DNA of 64,000 nt from Burkholderia sp. OK233 (GCF_900230185.1 NZ_OCSR01000001.1:3844001-3908000); one strand, 5' to 3'. Shown: positions 43,062 to 51,673, counted from the stretch's first letter. The notes: generated from the letters alone by a model not told the origin. Made by a program: numbers and translations.

Positions 43062-43517
43062 TTACTTGCGGCGTACCGGCGTCTTGCGTGCTGCCTTCCT
43101 GGCAACCGGCGCTTCTTCCTCTTCGTCCTCGTCGTCGGGTTCGCTCGCGCTGGCTCCGCCGAACGGATTCGGCGTGGACAGCTTGATGCGCACCGGCTTG
43201 TCACCCCAGATTTCTTCGAGGTTGTAGTACTGGCGCAGCGCCGGTTGCAGGATGTGCACGATCGCGTCGCCGCAATCGACCAGCACCCATTCGCCGACGT
43301 CGTCACCCTCGGTGCTGATGACGTCGCCGCCGTTTTCCTTGACGCTCTCGCGCACGCTCGAAGCGAGCGCCTTGGTCTGGCGATTCGAGGTGCCGGAGGC
43401 GACGATCACGCGATCGAACAGCGCGGTCAGGTGGCTGGTGTTGAACACCTTGATGTCTTGCGCTTTGACGTCTTCGAGAGCGTCGACGATCACGCGTTGC
43501 AGTTTGCGAATATCCAT
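43062..43517 (-). CDS. rsfS: Ribosome silencing factor RsfS
   Basis: A 151-aa RsfS/Iojap-type protein that binds uL14 on the 50S subunit and prevents subunit joining when nutrients are scarce. Domain text: MDIRKLQRVIVDALEDVKAQ, ASGTSNRQTKALASSV, GEWVLVDCGDAIVHILQP. The last 35 residues are an acidic then basic tail (DDEDEEEE and KAARKTPVRRK), longer than in E. coli. Start 43517 follows nadD by 4 nt, so the two genes are cotranscribed. Confidence 0.93.
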   Translation of the reverse strand: MDIRKLQRVIVDALEDVKAQDIKVFNTSHLTALFDRVIVASGTSNRQTKALASSVRESVKENGGDVISTEGDDVGEWVLVDCGDAIVHILQPALRQYYNLEEIWGDKPVRIKLSTPNPFGGASASEPDDEDEEEEAPVARKAARKTPVRRK

Positions 43518-43521
43518 GGGG

Positions 43522-44262
43522 TTACCGGTGGTACAGATGATGTTGAAGAATATAGTCCCACACCGCAGTGGGGACATGGCTCGCGGCCTGGTCTTGCTGT
43601 TCCTCGCCCATGTGGGCGAGTCGCTGGCTTACCTGTTCGCGCAGATACGTGCGAATGTCGGTGGCCGAGACGTTGAACGCAAGCGTCGTATCGATCAGCA
43701 AGTGGCCGCAGGGCGTGGCTTGCAGAACGTCGGCGCGGGCACGGCGCGCGTCGATTTCTCGGGCGACCACGGACGGAATCGACGCAAGGTCGAAACCGGG
43801 GCGCGTGGCCGCGCAGATGTGAGCGAAGTCGAACAGGCGCCGCCAGTCGCGCCATGTGTCGAGATGCACCAGTTGATCCGCGCCGATCAGCAGCGCAATC
43901 GACGCATCCTGACCCTCGCGTTCACGCCACAGCTGCAGCGTGTTGATCGTGTATGTCGGACCGTCGTGATCGATTTCGTCGGTCGCGACGCTCACCTTGA
44001 CGCCCGGCAGCACCAGCGCGCTGGCCGCGGCGCGTGTCATGGCCAGCCTGTGAACAGCGGCCGACACGTCCGTTTTCTGCCACGGCTGGCCGGCCGGCAG
44101 CAGCACCAACTCGGTCAGGTTCAGCACGTCGGCGAAACGCCGCGCGAGCGCGAGGTGGCCGTCGTGGATCGGATCGAAAGTGCCGCCGAGCAGTCCGATC
44201 CGGCGAGGCAGGGCGACAGGATGAGCGTTCGGCTTCAGGTAAAGATCCTTTGTCGTGGTCAC
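43522..44262 (-). CDS. nadD: Nicotinate-nucleotide adenylyltransferase
   Basis: A 246-aa enzyme making deamido-NAD from nicotinate mononucleotide and ATP. The ATP-binding motif GLLGGTFDPIHDGHL is present with the H-x-G-H pair. FSVSATDIRTYLREQ-type text is at the C-terminus (NVSATDIRTYLREQ), the ISSTxIR-like motif. Start is GTG at 44262 with about 20 residues before the motif, so a slightly shorter start is possible. It heads the nadD-rsfS-rlmH unit and lies 26 nt from the hemF stop. Confidence 0.93.
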   Translation of the reverse strand: MTTTKDLYLKPNAHPVALPRRIGLLGGTFDPIHDGHLALARRFADVLNLTELVLLPAGQPWQKTDVSAAVHRLAMTRAAASALVLPGVKVSVATDEIDHDGPTYTINTLQLWREREGQDASIALLIGADQLVHLDTWRDWRRLFDFAHICAATRPGFDLASIPSVVAREIDARRARADVLQATPCGHLLIDTTLAFNVSATDIRTYLREQVSQRLAHMGEEQQDQAASHVPTAVWDYILQHHLYHR

Positions 44263-44288
44263 GTGGAGTACGGTGGGGGCTTAACGCC

Positions 44289-45212
44289 TCACACCCACTC
44301 GCGCGGCACGAGAAAATCGCTGTAAAGACGCGCTTCCGGCGTGCCCGGTTCGGGCTGCCAGTTGTAGCGCCAGTTCACCACAGGCGGCATCGACATCAGT
44401 ATCGATTCGGTGCGTCCGCCGCTCTGCAGCCCAAACAGTGTGCCACGGTCGAAGACCAGATTGAACTCGACGTAGCGGCCGCGCCGGTATGCCTGGAAAT
44501 CCCGCTCGGCTTCACCGTACGGAATGTTGCGGCGCTTTTCGATGATCGGCATATACGCTTTGAGGAATCCTTCGCCGACGCTTTTCAGCATCGCGAACGA
44601 TTGATCGAAGCCCGGCGCCGAGAAATCGTCGAAGAAAATCCCGCCAATGCCACGCGGTTCATTGCGGTGCTTGAGGAAGAAGTATTCGTCGCACCAGCGC
44701 TTGAAACTCGGGTAGAGGTCGGCGCCATAAGGCTGCAGCGCGTCGCGGCAGACGCGATGGAAATGCTGGGCGTCTTCCTCATAGCCGTAGTACGGCGTGA
44801 GATCCATGCCACCGCCGAACCAGAACACGGGCTCTTCTCCCGCCTTGGTCGCGATCAGCAGCCGCACGTTCATATGCACGGTCGGGCAGTGCGGATTGTG
44901 CGGGTGCAGCACGAGCGAAACGCCCATGGCCTCGAAACCACGCCCGGCCAGTTGCGGGCGCGCGGCGCTCGCGGAACCCGGCAATGCGTCGCCTGCTACG
45001 TCCGAAAAGCCGATGCCAGCCCGTTCGAAGAAGTTGCCGCCCTCCAGAATCCGCGTGCAGCCGCCACCGCGCAGCTTTTCGCCGGGGGCGCGCTGCCATG
45101 CGTCGGTCGCGAACGGCTTACCGTCGAACGCGCCGAGCGTGTCCGCGATATGCGTTTGCAGGCCTTGCAGCCAGCTGCGCACGGCTTGTGCGTCATAGCT
45201 CGAATCGGTCAT
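44289..45212 (-). CDS. hemF: Oxygen-dependent coproporphyrinogen III oxidase
   Basis: A 307-aa HemF converting coproporphyrinogen III to protoporphyrinogen IX with O2. Conserved text: GGGCTRILEGGNFFERAGI, HPHNPHCPTVHMNVRLL, WFGGGMDLTPYYGYEEDA, FFDDFSAPGFDQSF and GRYVEFNLVFDRGTLFGLQS. Start 45212 (MTDSSYDAQAV) is chosen over 45236. A perfect 8-bp hairpin lies 18 nt upstream of the start. It is upstream of nadD on the same strand. Confidence 0.96.
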   Translation of the reverse strand: MTDSSYDAQAVRSWLQGLQTHIADTLGAFDGKPFATDAWQRAPGEKLRGGGCTRILEGGNFFERAGIGFSDVAGDALPGSASAARPQLAGRGFEAMGVSLVLHPHNPHCPTVHMNVRLLIATKAGEEPVFWFGGGMDLTPYYGYEEDAQHFHRVCRDALQPYGADLYPSFKRWCDEYFFLKHRNEPRGIGGIFFDDFSAPGFDQSFAMLKSVGEGFLKAYMPIIEKRRNIPYGEAERDFQAYRRGRYVEFNLVFDRGTLFGLQSGGRTESILMSMPPVVNWRYNWQPEPGTPEARLYSDFLVPREWV

Positions 45213-45229
45213 GAATGCAGATGCTGAGG

Positions 45230-45250
45230 GCGGCACGCTCGTCGTGCCGC
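45230..45250 (-). other. Hairpin in the hemF leader
   Basis: GCGGCACG (45230-45237) pairs perfectly with CGTGCCGC (45243-45250) around a 5-nt loop, 18 nt upstream of the hemF start and 193 nt downstream of the purD stop. It could be a purD terminator without U-tract or a leader element of hemF. Confidence 0.35.
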
Positions 45251-45442
45251 GGGTTCTTCGTGAAGGGCGAGCGCCGGGCTTTCGTCAGGATATTCCTGCG
45301 AAGGCGCGGCGTTACGGTCGTTCGCGCCAGGTGAAATGCCGATCGACCGGGGTGAGCCCACATGGAGCGGCGGGCGCCGCGACGGCCGCGAAAACCCGCA
45401 GTGTAGCGCCGTTGGCGCTGCACGCGGGCGAGTGGGGCGGGC

Positions 45443-46741
45443 TTAGTGCTTGCCTTCGGTCTTGGCGTCGTGCTTGCGGTTCAATGCGCGGTAGCCGATG
45501 TCGCGGCGATATTGCATGCCGTCGAACGAAATCTGGTTGATCGTCTCGTACGCGACCGATTGCGCGCTGCGCACCGAATCCGCCAGACCGACCACACACA
45601 AAACGCGGCCGCCCGAGGTGGTCAGCTTGCCGTCCGCCAGTGTGGTGCCGGCATGGAAAGTGACCGAATCGCTGGTTTCCGCCGGGATATCGCTGATCCG
45701 GTCGCCCTTGCGCGGCGTGTCCGGATAGTTGTGCGCCGCGAGCACGACACCCAGCGCGGTGCGGCGGTCCCATTCCAGTTCGATCGTGTTCAGCGTGCCG
45801 GCGATGGCCTGCTCGACCACCTTCGAGAAATCGCCCTTCAGTCGCGCCATGATCGGCTGCGTTTCCGGGTCGCCCATCCGGCAGTTGAATTCGAGCGTCT
45901 TCGGGTCGCCTTGCGCGTCGATCATCAGGCCGGCGTACAGGAAGCCCGTGAAACGGATGCCTTCCTTCTCCATGCCACGCACGGTCGGCTGGATGATTTC
46001 GCGCATCACGCGCGCATGCAGTTGCGGCGTGACGATCGGCGCGGGCGAATAGGCGCCCATGCCGCCGGTGTTCGGACCCTGGTCGGCGTCGAGCAGACGC
46101 TTGTGATCCTGGCTCGAAGCGAGCGCCAGCACATGCTTGCCGTCCACCATCACGATGAAGCTGGCTTCTTCGCCGGCGAGGAATTCCTCGATCACGACGC
46201 GCGCGCCGGCATCGCCCAGCTTGTTGTCCGACAGCATCATGTCGACGGCCGCGTGCGCTTCTTCCAGCGTTTGCGCAACCACGACGCCCTTGCCGGCAGC
46301 GAGGCCGTCGGCCTTGATCACGATCGGCGCGCCCTTGGCGTCCAGATACGCGTGCGCGGCGGCGACGTCGGCGAAGGTTTCGTACTCGGCGGTCGGGATC
46401 GCGTGGCGCTTCATGAACGCCTTGGCAAAATCTTTCGAGCTTTCGAGCTGCGCGGCTTCCTTGCTCGGCCCGAAAATCTTCAGACCGCGCGAGCGGAACA
46501 GATTGACGATGCCCGCGGCGAGCGGCCCTTCCGGCCCGACCAGCGTGAAAGCGATCTGTTCTTTCTCGACGAAATCGGCGAGTTCGGCCGGATCGGTGAT
46601 GTCGACGTTGCGCAGACGCTCGTCCTGGGCGGTGCCGCCATTGCCGGGAGCAACGTAGACGAGCTGAACCCGCGGCGATTGCGCGAGCTTCCATGCCAGC
46701 GCATGTTCGCGACCGCCGGAACCGACGACGAGTAACTTCAT
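45443..46741 (-). CDS. purD: Phosphoribosylamine--glycine ligase
   Basis: A 432-aa GAR synthetase of the purine pathway joining phosphoribosylamine and glycine with ATP. The N-terminus MKLLVVGSGGREHALAWKLA, the ATP-grasp text APIVIKADGLAAGKGVVVAQ, DQGPNTGGMGAYSPAP and TGFLYAGLMIDAQGDPKTLE, EFNCRMGDPETQ are all conserved. It follows yebC on the same strand by 240 bp and ends 230 bp before the hemF start. Confidence 0.97.
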   Translation of the reverse strand: MKLLVVGSGGREHALAWKLAQSPRVQLVYVAPGNGGTAQDERLRNVDITDPAELADFVEKEQIAFTLVGPEGPLAAGIVNLFRSRGLKIFGPSKEAAQLESSKDFAKAFMKRHAIPTAEYETFADVAAAHAYLDAKGAPIVIKADGLAAGKGVVVAQTLEEAHAAVDMMLSDNKLGDAGARVVIEEFLAGEEASFIVMVDGKHVLALASSQDHKRLLDADQGPNTGGMGAYSPAPIVTPQLHARVMREIIQPTVRGMEKEGIRFTGFLYAGLMIDAQGDPKTLEFNCRMGDPETQPIMARLKGDFSKVVEQAIAGTLNTIELEWDRRTALGVVLAAHNYPDTPRKGDRISDIPAETSDSVTFHAGTTLADGKLTTSGGRVLCVVGLADSVRSAQSVAYETINQISFDGMQYRRDIGYRALNRKHDAKTEGKH

Positions 46742-46981
46742 GTGAATCCCCGAGACTTAAAAACCATAAACGGCTGAAGCATCACGCTCAGCCGTGGAAA
46801 AACAGCGAGGTTTGCAATGGGCCCGCAGCCAGGCAGCGGCGCAGGGCACATAGCGAACCCGGGTGGTGGCAGAGCGGAAGGGCCCAAACCAACGCCCGCT
46901 CTGCAGCAACGCGAGTGCTAACCGGCGGCGCGGGCGTGTGGTTCGATGCCGATCCACGCGCCATGTGCCGCCGGGGTACGC

Positions 46982-47710
46982 TCATTCGTCGGCGATCGCG
47001 GCGTTTGTATAGACTTCCTGCACGTCGTCCAGACTCTCCAGCGCGTCGAGCAGCTTCTGCATTTTGACCGCGTCGTCGCCCGTGAACTCGACTTCCGTCT
47101 GAGGTTTCATCGTCACCTCGGCCAACTCGGCCTTGAAGCCTACGGCTTCAAGCGCGGTCTTCACCTTCGGGAAATCGTTCGGCGGGCACAGCACTTCGAT
47201 ACTGCCGTCTTCGTTCGTGACGACGTCGTCAGCGCCGGCTTCGAGCGCGGCTTCCATCAGCTTGTCTTCCGGCGTGCCGGGCGCGAACAGGAACTGGCCG
47301 ACGTGATCGAACATGAACGACACCGAGCCGTCCGTGCCCATGTTGCCGCCGTTCTTCGAGAACGCGTGTCGCACGTCCGCCACCGTACGGGTGCGGTTGT
47401 CGGTCATCGTGTCGACGATCACCGCCGCGCCGCCATTGCCGTAGCCTTCGTAGCGGATTTCTTCGTAGTTTGCGCCATCGACACCGCCCACGCCGCGTTG
47501 GATCGCGCGGTTGACGTTATCTTTCGGCATGTTGGCGTCGTACGCCTTTTCGACGGCGAGCCGCAGACGCGGGTTCGAGTCGATGTCGCCGCCACCCATG
47601 CGGGCTGCTACCTGAATTTCCTTGATGAGCCGCGTCCAGACCTTGCCGCGCTTGGCGTCTGCCGCTGCTTTCTTATGCTTGATGTTGGCCCATTTCGAAT
47701 GACCCGCCAT
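46982..47710 (-). CDS. YebC/PmpR family transcriptional regulator
   Basis: A 242-aa protein of the YebC/TACO1 family, DNA-binding regulators and, in some members, translation factors for polyproline stretches. It begins MAGHSKWANIKHKKAAADAK, has ARMGGGDIDSNPRLRLAVEK, and RAIQRGVGGVDGANYEEIRYE. Start 47710 has GGAG at the expected distance. The longer frame to 47815 is not family-like. It is upstream of purD on the minus strand. Confidence 0.93.
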   Translation of the reverse strand: MAGHSKWANIKHKKAAADAKRGKVWTRLIKEIQVAARMGGGDIDSNPRLRLAVEKAYDANMPKDNVNRAIQRGVGGVDGANYEEIRYEGYGNGGAAVIVDTMTDNRTRTVADVRHAFSKNGGNMGTDGSVSFMFDHVGQFLFAPGTPEDKLMEAALEAGADDVVTNEDGSIEVLCPPNDFPKVKTALEAVGFKAELAEVTMKPQTEVEFTGDDAVKMQKLLDALESLDDVQEVYTNAAIADE

Positions 47711-48103
47711 ACTTTTCTCCGTGGCGCGCGCCAATGGGGCGAACGCATAGTGCAATTGTCGTTGCGATGTCGGGCGCGCGGCGCTGCTGATTGCGACCTT
47801 GCCCCTCGATGTCAAACCGCTCGGCGCCGGACCGCCAGGTGTCGGACTTTCCTCAGCTTGATCGCGCCCGGCCAGGTCCGGCTAGCGGGACCGAAGGCCG
47901 GCAGCGCGGTGGGGGCGGGGCAGTGTGGTCAGTGGGCGGCACAGCGGCGCCTCAACCGTGCCGGTCCCGGCAGACTCCGCGTCAAGGCGCGATGCGCCGG
48001 GTGGCAGTGCAAGTTGAGTCGCTCTTTGAGCGGATCCGAATTTTATCACGCCGCGAGGGCGTGGCAGAGAGGGGCGTAGCCGGAAACTGCACGGAAATTA
48101 AGC
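47711..48103. other. About 390 bp without a recognisable gene
   Basis: The region between the yebC start and the upp terminator holds no ORF with recognisable features. It presumably carries the yebC promoter, but no confident -35/-10 pair is visible. Confidence 0.6.
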
Positions 48104-48132
48104 GGCGGCGGCGTTTTGCGCGCGCCGCCGCC
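48104..48132 (-). terminator. Probable upp terminator
   Basis: GGCGGCGGCG at 48104-48113 pairs with CGCCGCCGCC at 48123-48132 around a 9-nt loop. On the minus strand it is followed by GCTTAATTTCC, a short T-rich run. It is 19 nt after the upp stop. Confidence 0.5.
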
Positions 48133-48150
48133 AGTTTCCTCAGCCCGTGG

Positions 48151-48801
48151 TCAGTTTTTCGTGCCGAACAGCCGGTCGCCGGCGTCGCCGAGACCCGGCA
48201 CGATATACGCGTGTTCGTTCAGGTGCGAATCGAGCGACGCCACGTACAGCTTGACGTCCGGGTGCGCGTCCTGGAACACCTGCACGCCTTCCGGCGCGGC
48301 CACCAGCGCGAGGAACATGATGTTCTCGCCGGCCACGTTGCGGCGCTTGAGGACGTCCACCGCGTGCACGGCCGAGTAACCGGTCGCGACCATTGGATCG
48401 CACAGAATGAATACGCGGTCTTCCAGATCCGGCAGCCGCACCAGATACTCGACCGGGCGATGGTCCTCGGCGCGATACACGCCGATGTGGCCCACGCGTG
48501 CCGACGGCACGAGCTCCAGCAGGCCGTCCGACATGCCGATACCGGCACGCAGCACCGGCACGATTGCCAGTTTCTTGCCGGCGATCACCGGCGCGTCGAT
48601 CTCGACCAGCGGTGTGGTGAGGCGGCGCGTGGTCATCGGCAGGTTGCGGGTGATCTCGTAGCCCATCAGTAGCGTGATCTCGCGCAGCAATTCGCGGAAC
48701 GTGCGGGTCGAGGTGTCCCGGTCGCGCATATGCGACAGCTTGTGCTGGATCAGCGGGTGATCGAGGATGAAAAGATTGGGAAAACGGCTGTCCTGGGTCA
48801 T
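48151..48801 (-). CDS. upp: Uracil phosphoribosyltransferase
   Basis: A 216-aa UPRTase converting uracil and PRPP to UMP. Conserved text: NLFILDHPLIQHKLSHMRD, TPLVEIDAPVIAGKKLAIVP, LRAGIGMSDGLLELVPSARV and the PRPP loop DPMVATGYSA. Start 48801 (MTQDSRFPNLF) is chosen since the longer frame to 49014 runs through the intergenic region with the SDR gene. It diverges from the SDR gene with 236 bp between them. Confidence 0.95.
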   Translation of the reverse strand: MTQDSRFPNLFILDHPLIQHKLSHMRDRDTSTRTFRELLREITLLMGYEITRNLPMTTRRLTTPLVEIDAPVIAGKKLAIVPVLRAGIGMSDGLLELVPSARVGHIGVYRAEDHRPVEYLVRLPDLEDRVFILCDPMVATGYSAVHAVDVLKRRNVAGENIMFLALVAAPEGVQVFQDAHPDVKLYVASLDSHLNEHAYIVPGLGDAGDRLFGTKN

Positions 48802-49037
48802 GGCGGGGGCGCAAGCGGCGGCTAGAGGGATCGGTTCGGCGCTCCGCACGGCCTGAAACCGGCCGGCGGACGCGCCACGGCGCAAGTTTACCGAAAGAGT
48901 GGCGCCGGAAGATACCGGAGATTGCAGTGGCCTGGCGCAGTCCGGCACCGATTCTTCTAGAATCGGGGGAAACTTTGCAACGGTTGGGCAACCGCGGGAC
49001 CATCCCCGCGCCACGACTACGTCATGAGGATAGGCAC

Positions 49038-49820
49038 ATGGACATGGGAATCGCAGGACGCACCGCGCTGGTTTGCGCGGCCAGCAAGGGTCTGGGGCGC
49101 GGCTGCGCGGAAGCGCTGGCAGCCGAAGGCGTCAACCTGACGATCGTCGCGCGCACGGCAGAGACGCTGGAGGCGACCGCCGCCGAGATTCGCAAACAGA
49201 GCGGCGTCGAGGTGAAAGCGGTGGCGTGCGACATCACCACGCCCGAAGGACGTGCCGCGGCGCTCGCCGCCTGTCCGCAGCCGGACATTCTGGTCAACAA
49301 CGCGGGCGGCCCGCCGCCGGGCGACTTCCGCAACTTCACGCACGAAGACTGGATTCGCGCGCTGGAGAGCAACATGCTGACGCCGATCGAGCTGATCCGC
49401 GCGACCATCGACGGGATGAGCGAGCGCGGCTTTGGACGCATCGTCAACATCACGAGCTCGGCGGTCAAGGCGCCGATCGACGTGCTCGGCCTGTCCAACG
49501 GTGCACGCTCGGGGCTGACCGGTTTCATTGCAGGACTGGCGCGCAGCAAGGTAGCCGCTGCGGGCGTGACGATCAACAGCCTGCTGCCGGGCCTGTTCGA
49601 CACCGACCGCATTGCCACCACCTTCACGGCGCAAGCCAACGCGCAACACATTTCCGTCGACGATGCGCGCAAGCAGCGCATGAAGACGATCCCCGCCGGC
49701 CGTTTCGGCACGCGTGACGAATTTGGCCGCGCCTGTGCGTTCCTGTGCAGCGTGCATGCCGGCTACATCACCGGGCAGAACTGGCTGATGGACGGCGGCG
49801 CTTACCCCGGTACGTTCTGA
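49038..49820 (+). CDS. Short-chain dehydrogenase/reductase with altered YxxxK site
   Basis: A 260-aa SDR. Start 49038 follows the weak SD AGGATAGG. The cofactor motif is LVCAASKGLGRG (a TGxxxGxG variant) and NNAG is at residues 87-90. The catalytic Ser is in ITSSAV (140-141), but the YxxxK motif aligns to SNGAR (Ser153...Arg157), so Tyr and Lys are both replaced. The C-terminus (AGYITGQNWLMDGGAYPGTF) is FabG-like. An SDR with this pattern may use a different catalytic set or act as a binding protein. It precedes mgsA by 61 bp. Confidence 0.82.
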   Translation: MDMGIAGRTALVCAASKGLGRGCAEALAAEGVNLTIVARTAETLEATAAEIRKQSGVEVKAVACDITTPEGRAAALAACPQPDILVNNAGGPPPGDFRNFTHEDWIRALESNMLTPIELIRATIDGMSERGFGRIVNITSSAVKAPIDVLGLSNGARSGLTGFIAGLARSKVAAAGVTINSLLPGLFDTDRIATTFTAQANAQHISVDDARKQRMKTIPAGRFGTRDEFGRACAFLCSVHAGYITGQNWLMDGGAYPGTF

Positions 49821-49881
49821 CGCGCCAGCATCACCTTCACTACAACAACGACAATCACAACGGTTTCAGGAGTCTTACGTC

Positions 49882-50271
49882 ATGAGCACCCGCATTGCGC
49901 TGATCGCGCACGATCACAAGAAAGACGACATCGTCAAACTGGCCGGCGAATACGTCGATACGCTCAGGCGCTGCGAGATCGTCGCAACCGGCACGACCGG
50001 CACGCGCATTGGTGACGCGCATGGCCTCACGGTTGAGCGCATGTTGTCCGGCCCGCATGGCGGCGACCTGCAGATCGGCGCGCAGCTCGCGGAAGGGCGG
50101 GTGGACATGGTAATTTTCCTGCGCGACCCGATGACGCCGCAGCCGCACGAACCGGATATCAACGCGCTGGTGCGTGCCTGCGACGTTCACAACATTCCAT
50201 GCGCTACCAATATTTCGACCGCGCGAATGATTCTCGACGTGCTGACCTTGCGCCTTACGCAGCAGGTTTGA
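49882..50271 (+). CDS. mgsA: Methylglyoxal synthase
   Basis: A 129-aa methylglyoxal synthase that converts dihydroxyacetone phosphate to methylglyoxal. Conserved residues lie in IALIAHDHKKDDIV, SGPHGGDLQIGAQ (catalytic Asp) and RDPMTPQPHEPDINAL (His and Asp). A clear AGGAGTC precedes the start. It lies 61 bp after the SDR gene, with the quinone oxidoreductase after it, so the three may form one unit linked to reactive-carbonyl metabolism. Confidence 0.93.
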   Translation: MSTRIALIAHDHKKDDIVKLAGEYVDTLRRCEIVATGTTGTRIGDAHGLTVERMLSGPHGGDLQIGAQLAEGRVDMVIFLRDPMTPQPHEPDINALVRACDVHNIPCATNISTARMILDVLTLRLTQQV

Positions 50272-50324
50272 ACCAACGCGGTGGCGCTTCACGATCAAGC
50301 AAAATCACAAACCAGGGAGACATG

Positions 50325-51299
50325 ATGGTCAAAGCAATCCGATTCGATAAAACCGGCGGCCCGGAGGTCATGAAATGGGTCGACGTCGAAGTGGGCGAGC
50401 CAGGTGCGGGCGAGATTCGCATCAAGCAGACTGCGGTTGGCCTGAACTATATCGACGTGTATTTCCGCACGGGGTTGTATCCGCTGCCGTTGCCCGGTGG
50501 CCTCGGCATGGAAGCGGCCGGTGAAGTCACCGCGGTCGGCGCGGGCGTGACCGGTCTCAAAGCGGGCGATCGCGTGGCGTATGTGGCGCGTCCGCCTGGC
50601 GCCTATACCCAGGCGCGCGTGCTGCCGGCGGCGCAAGTCGTCAAGGTGCCGGACGCGTTGAGCGACGAGCAGGCGGCCTCAGTCATGCTGCAAGGGCTGA
50701 CCGCGCAATATCTGCTGCGCCGCACGTATCCGGTGAAAGCCGGCGACACGATCCTGATTCAGGCCGCGGCCGGCGGCGTCGGTCTGCTGGTTTGCCAGTG
50801 GGCGAAGGCGCTCGGCGCAACGGTGATCGGCACGGTCGGTTCCGATGAAAAAGCCGAAATCGCCAAAGCGCACGGCTGCGATCACGCGATCGTCTACACG
50901 CGCGAAAACTTCACCAAGCGCGTGCGCGAGATCACCAACGGCGCGGGTGTGCCGGTGGTGTACGACTCGATTGGCAAAGACACGTTTACGGGCTCGCTCG
51001 ATTGCCTCGCACCTCTCGGCATGTTCGTGAGCTTCGGCAATGCCTCGGGACCGTTGCCGCCGATCGATTCATCGGAATTCGCCGGACGTGGTTCGCTGTT
51101 CTTCACACGCCCCACACTCTTCACCTATATCGCCAAACGTAGCGACTATGAGGCGATGTCCTCGGAACTGTTCGACGTGCTGGTGTCGGGCAAGGTGAAG
51201 GCGAGCATCAATCAGCGCTACGCACTGGCTGAGGTCGGGAAGGCGCACGCGGATCTTGAAGGGCGCCGCACCACGGGCTCGACGGTTCTGCTGCCGTAA
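50325..51299 (+). CDS. NADPH:quinone oxidoreductase, zinc-independent MDR type
   Basis: A 324-aa medium-chain reductase of the QOR/zeta-crystallin group. It has GLNYIDVYFRTGLYPLPLPG at the N-terminus, the NADPH-binding GGVGLLVCQWAKALGAT and PVVYDSIGKDTFTGSL. No zinc-binding cysteines are seen. Of two ATGs, 50325 is better placed (5 nt) behind AGGGAG than 50322. It ends before a perfect 14-bp terminator. It likely reduces quinones or enals. Confidence 0.9.
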   Translation: MVKAIRFDKTGGPEVMKWVDVEVGEPGAGEIRIKQTAVGLNYIDVYFRTGLYPLPLPGGLGMEAAGEVTAVGAGVTGLKAGDRVAYVARPPGAYTQARVLPAAQVVKVPDALSDEQAASVMLQGLTAQYLLRRTYPVKAGDTILIQAAAGGVGLLVCQWAKALGATVIGTVGSDEKAEIAKAHGCDHAIVYTRENFTKRVREITNGAGVPVVYDSIGKDTFTGSLDCLAPLGMFVSFGNASGPLPPIDSSEFAGRGSLFFTRPTLFTYIAKRSDYEAMSSELFDVLVSGKVKASINQRYALAEVGKAHADLEGRRTTGSTVLLP

Positions 51300-51333
51300 A
51301 CGCGAAATACCGCAAACCCATACCCAGCGGTTC

Positions 51334-51367
51334 AAGGCCGTTCCATCCCACGATGGAACGGCCTTTT
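51334..51367 (+). terminator. Terminator after the quinone oxidoreductase gene
   Basis: AAGGCCGTTCCATC at 51334-51347 pairs perfectly with GATGGAACGGCCTT at 51352-51365 (4-nt loop), followed by TTTT at 51364-51367. It isolates this gene from the kdp promoter. Confidence 0.85.
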
Positions 51368-51379
51368 ACGTTTACGCGA

Positions 51380-51391
51380 TTTTTACATCCC
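51380..51391 (+). promoter_or_regulatory. T-rich motif upstream of kdp, candidate KdpE site
   Basis: TTTTTACATCCC resembles the T-rich, then C-rich KdpE-binding segment before E. coli kdpFABC. It lies about 80 nt before the first kdp ORF and 12 nt upstream of a TTGACC -35-like hexamer at 51403-51408. The match is short. Confidence 0.35.
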
Positions 51392-51470
51392 ATCTCAGAT
51401 CTTTGACCAGCCCTTTACGCGGATCGGCATAACGTTGCACCTATCCAAAGTCCGTGAATGGGGAATAAAA

Positions 51471-51584
51471 ATGGATGTGCTGTATGTCGGGGGGATGGTG
51501 CTGTTTTTCGCGCTGACCTTTGCTTTGATTGCCGGCTGCGAGAAGTTGATGCAGTTCCGGCGTGGCCAGGGAGCTCGCTCATGA
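51471..51584 (+). CDS. Small membrane peptide upstream of kdpF
   Basis: A 37-aa ORF at the head of the kdp operon: MDVLYVGGMVLFFALTFALI, then AGCEKLMQFRRGQGARS. It has one transmembrane helix (about residues 4-22) and a basic cytoplasmic tail. Its TGA overlaps the kdpF ATG (ATGA), so the two are translationally coupled. The coding look and coupling make it a real gene. KdpF itself is the next ORF, so this is an additional subunit-like peptide. I do not recognise a function. Confidence 0.75.
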   Translation: MDVLYVGGMVLFFALTFALIAGCEKLMQFRRGQGARS

Positions 51585-51673
51585 ACTGGATTCTCTGGTT
51601 GTCGGGCGCGGCGACCGCGCTGCTGTTTGTGTACCTGGTCTATGCGCTGTTGCGCGCGGAGGACATTGAATGA
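51581..51673 (+). CDS. kdpF: KdpF, small subunit of the K+-transporting ATPase
   Basis: A 30-aa single-helix peptide, MNWILWLSGAATALLFVYLV and a short cytoplasmic end YALLRAEDIE. It stabilises the KdpFABC complex. It overlaps the upstream small ORF and the kdpA start (ATGA) by 4 nt each. Confidence 0.93.
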   Translation: MNWILWLSGAATALLFVYLVYALLRAEDIE

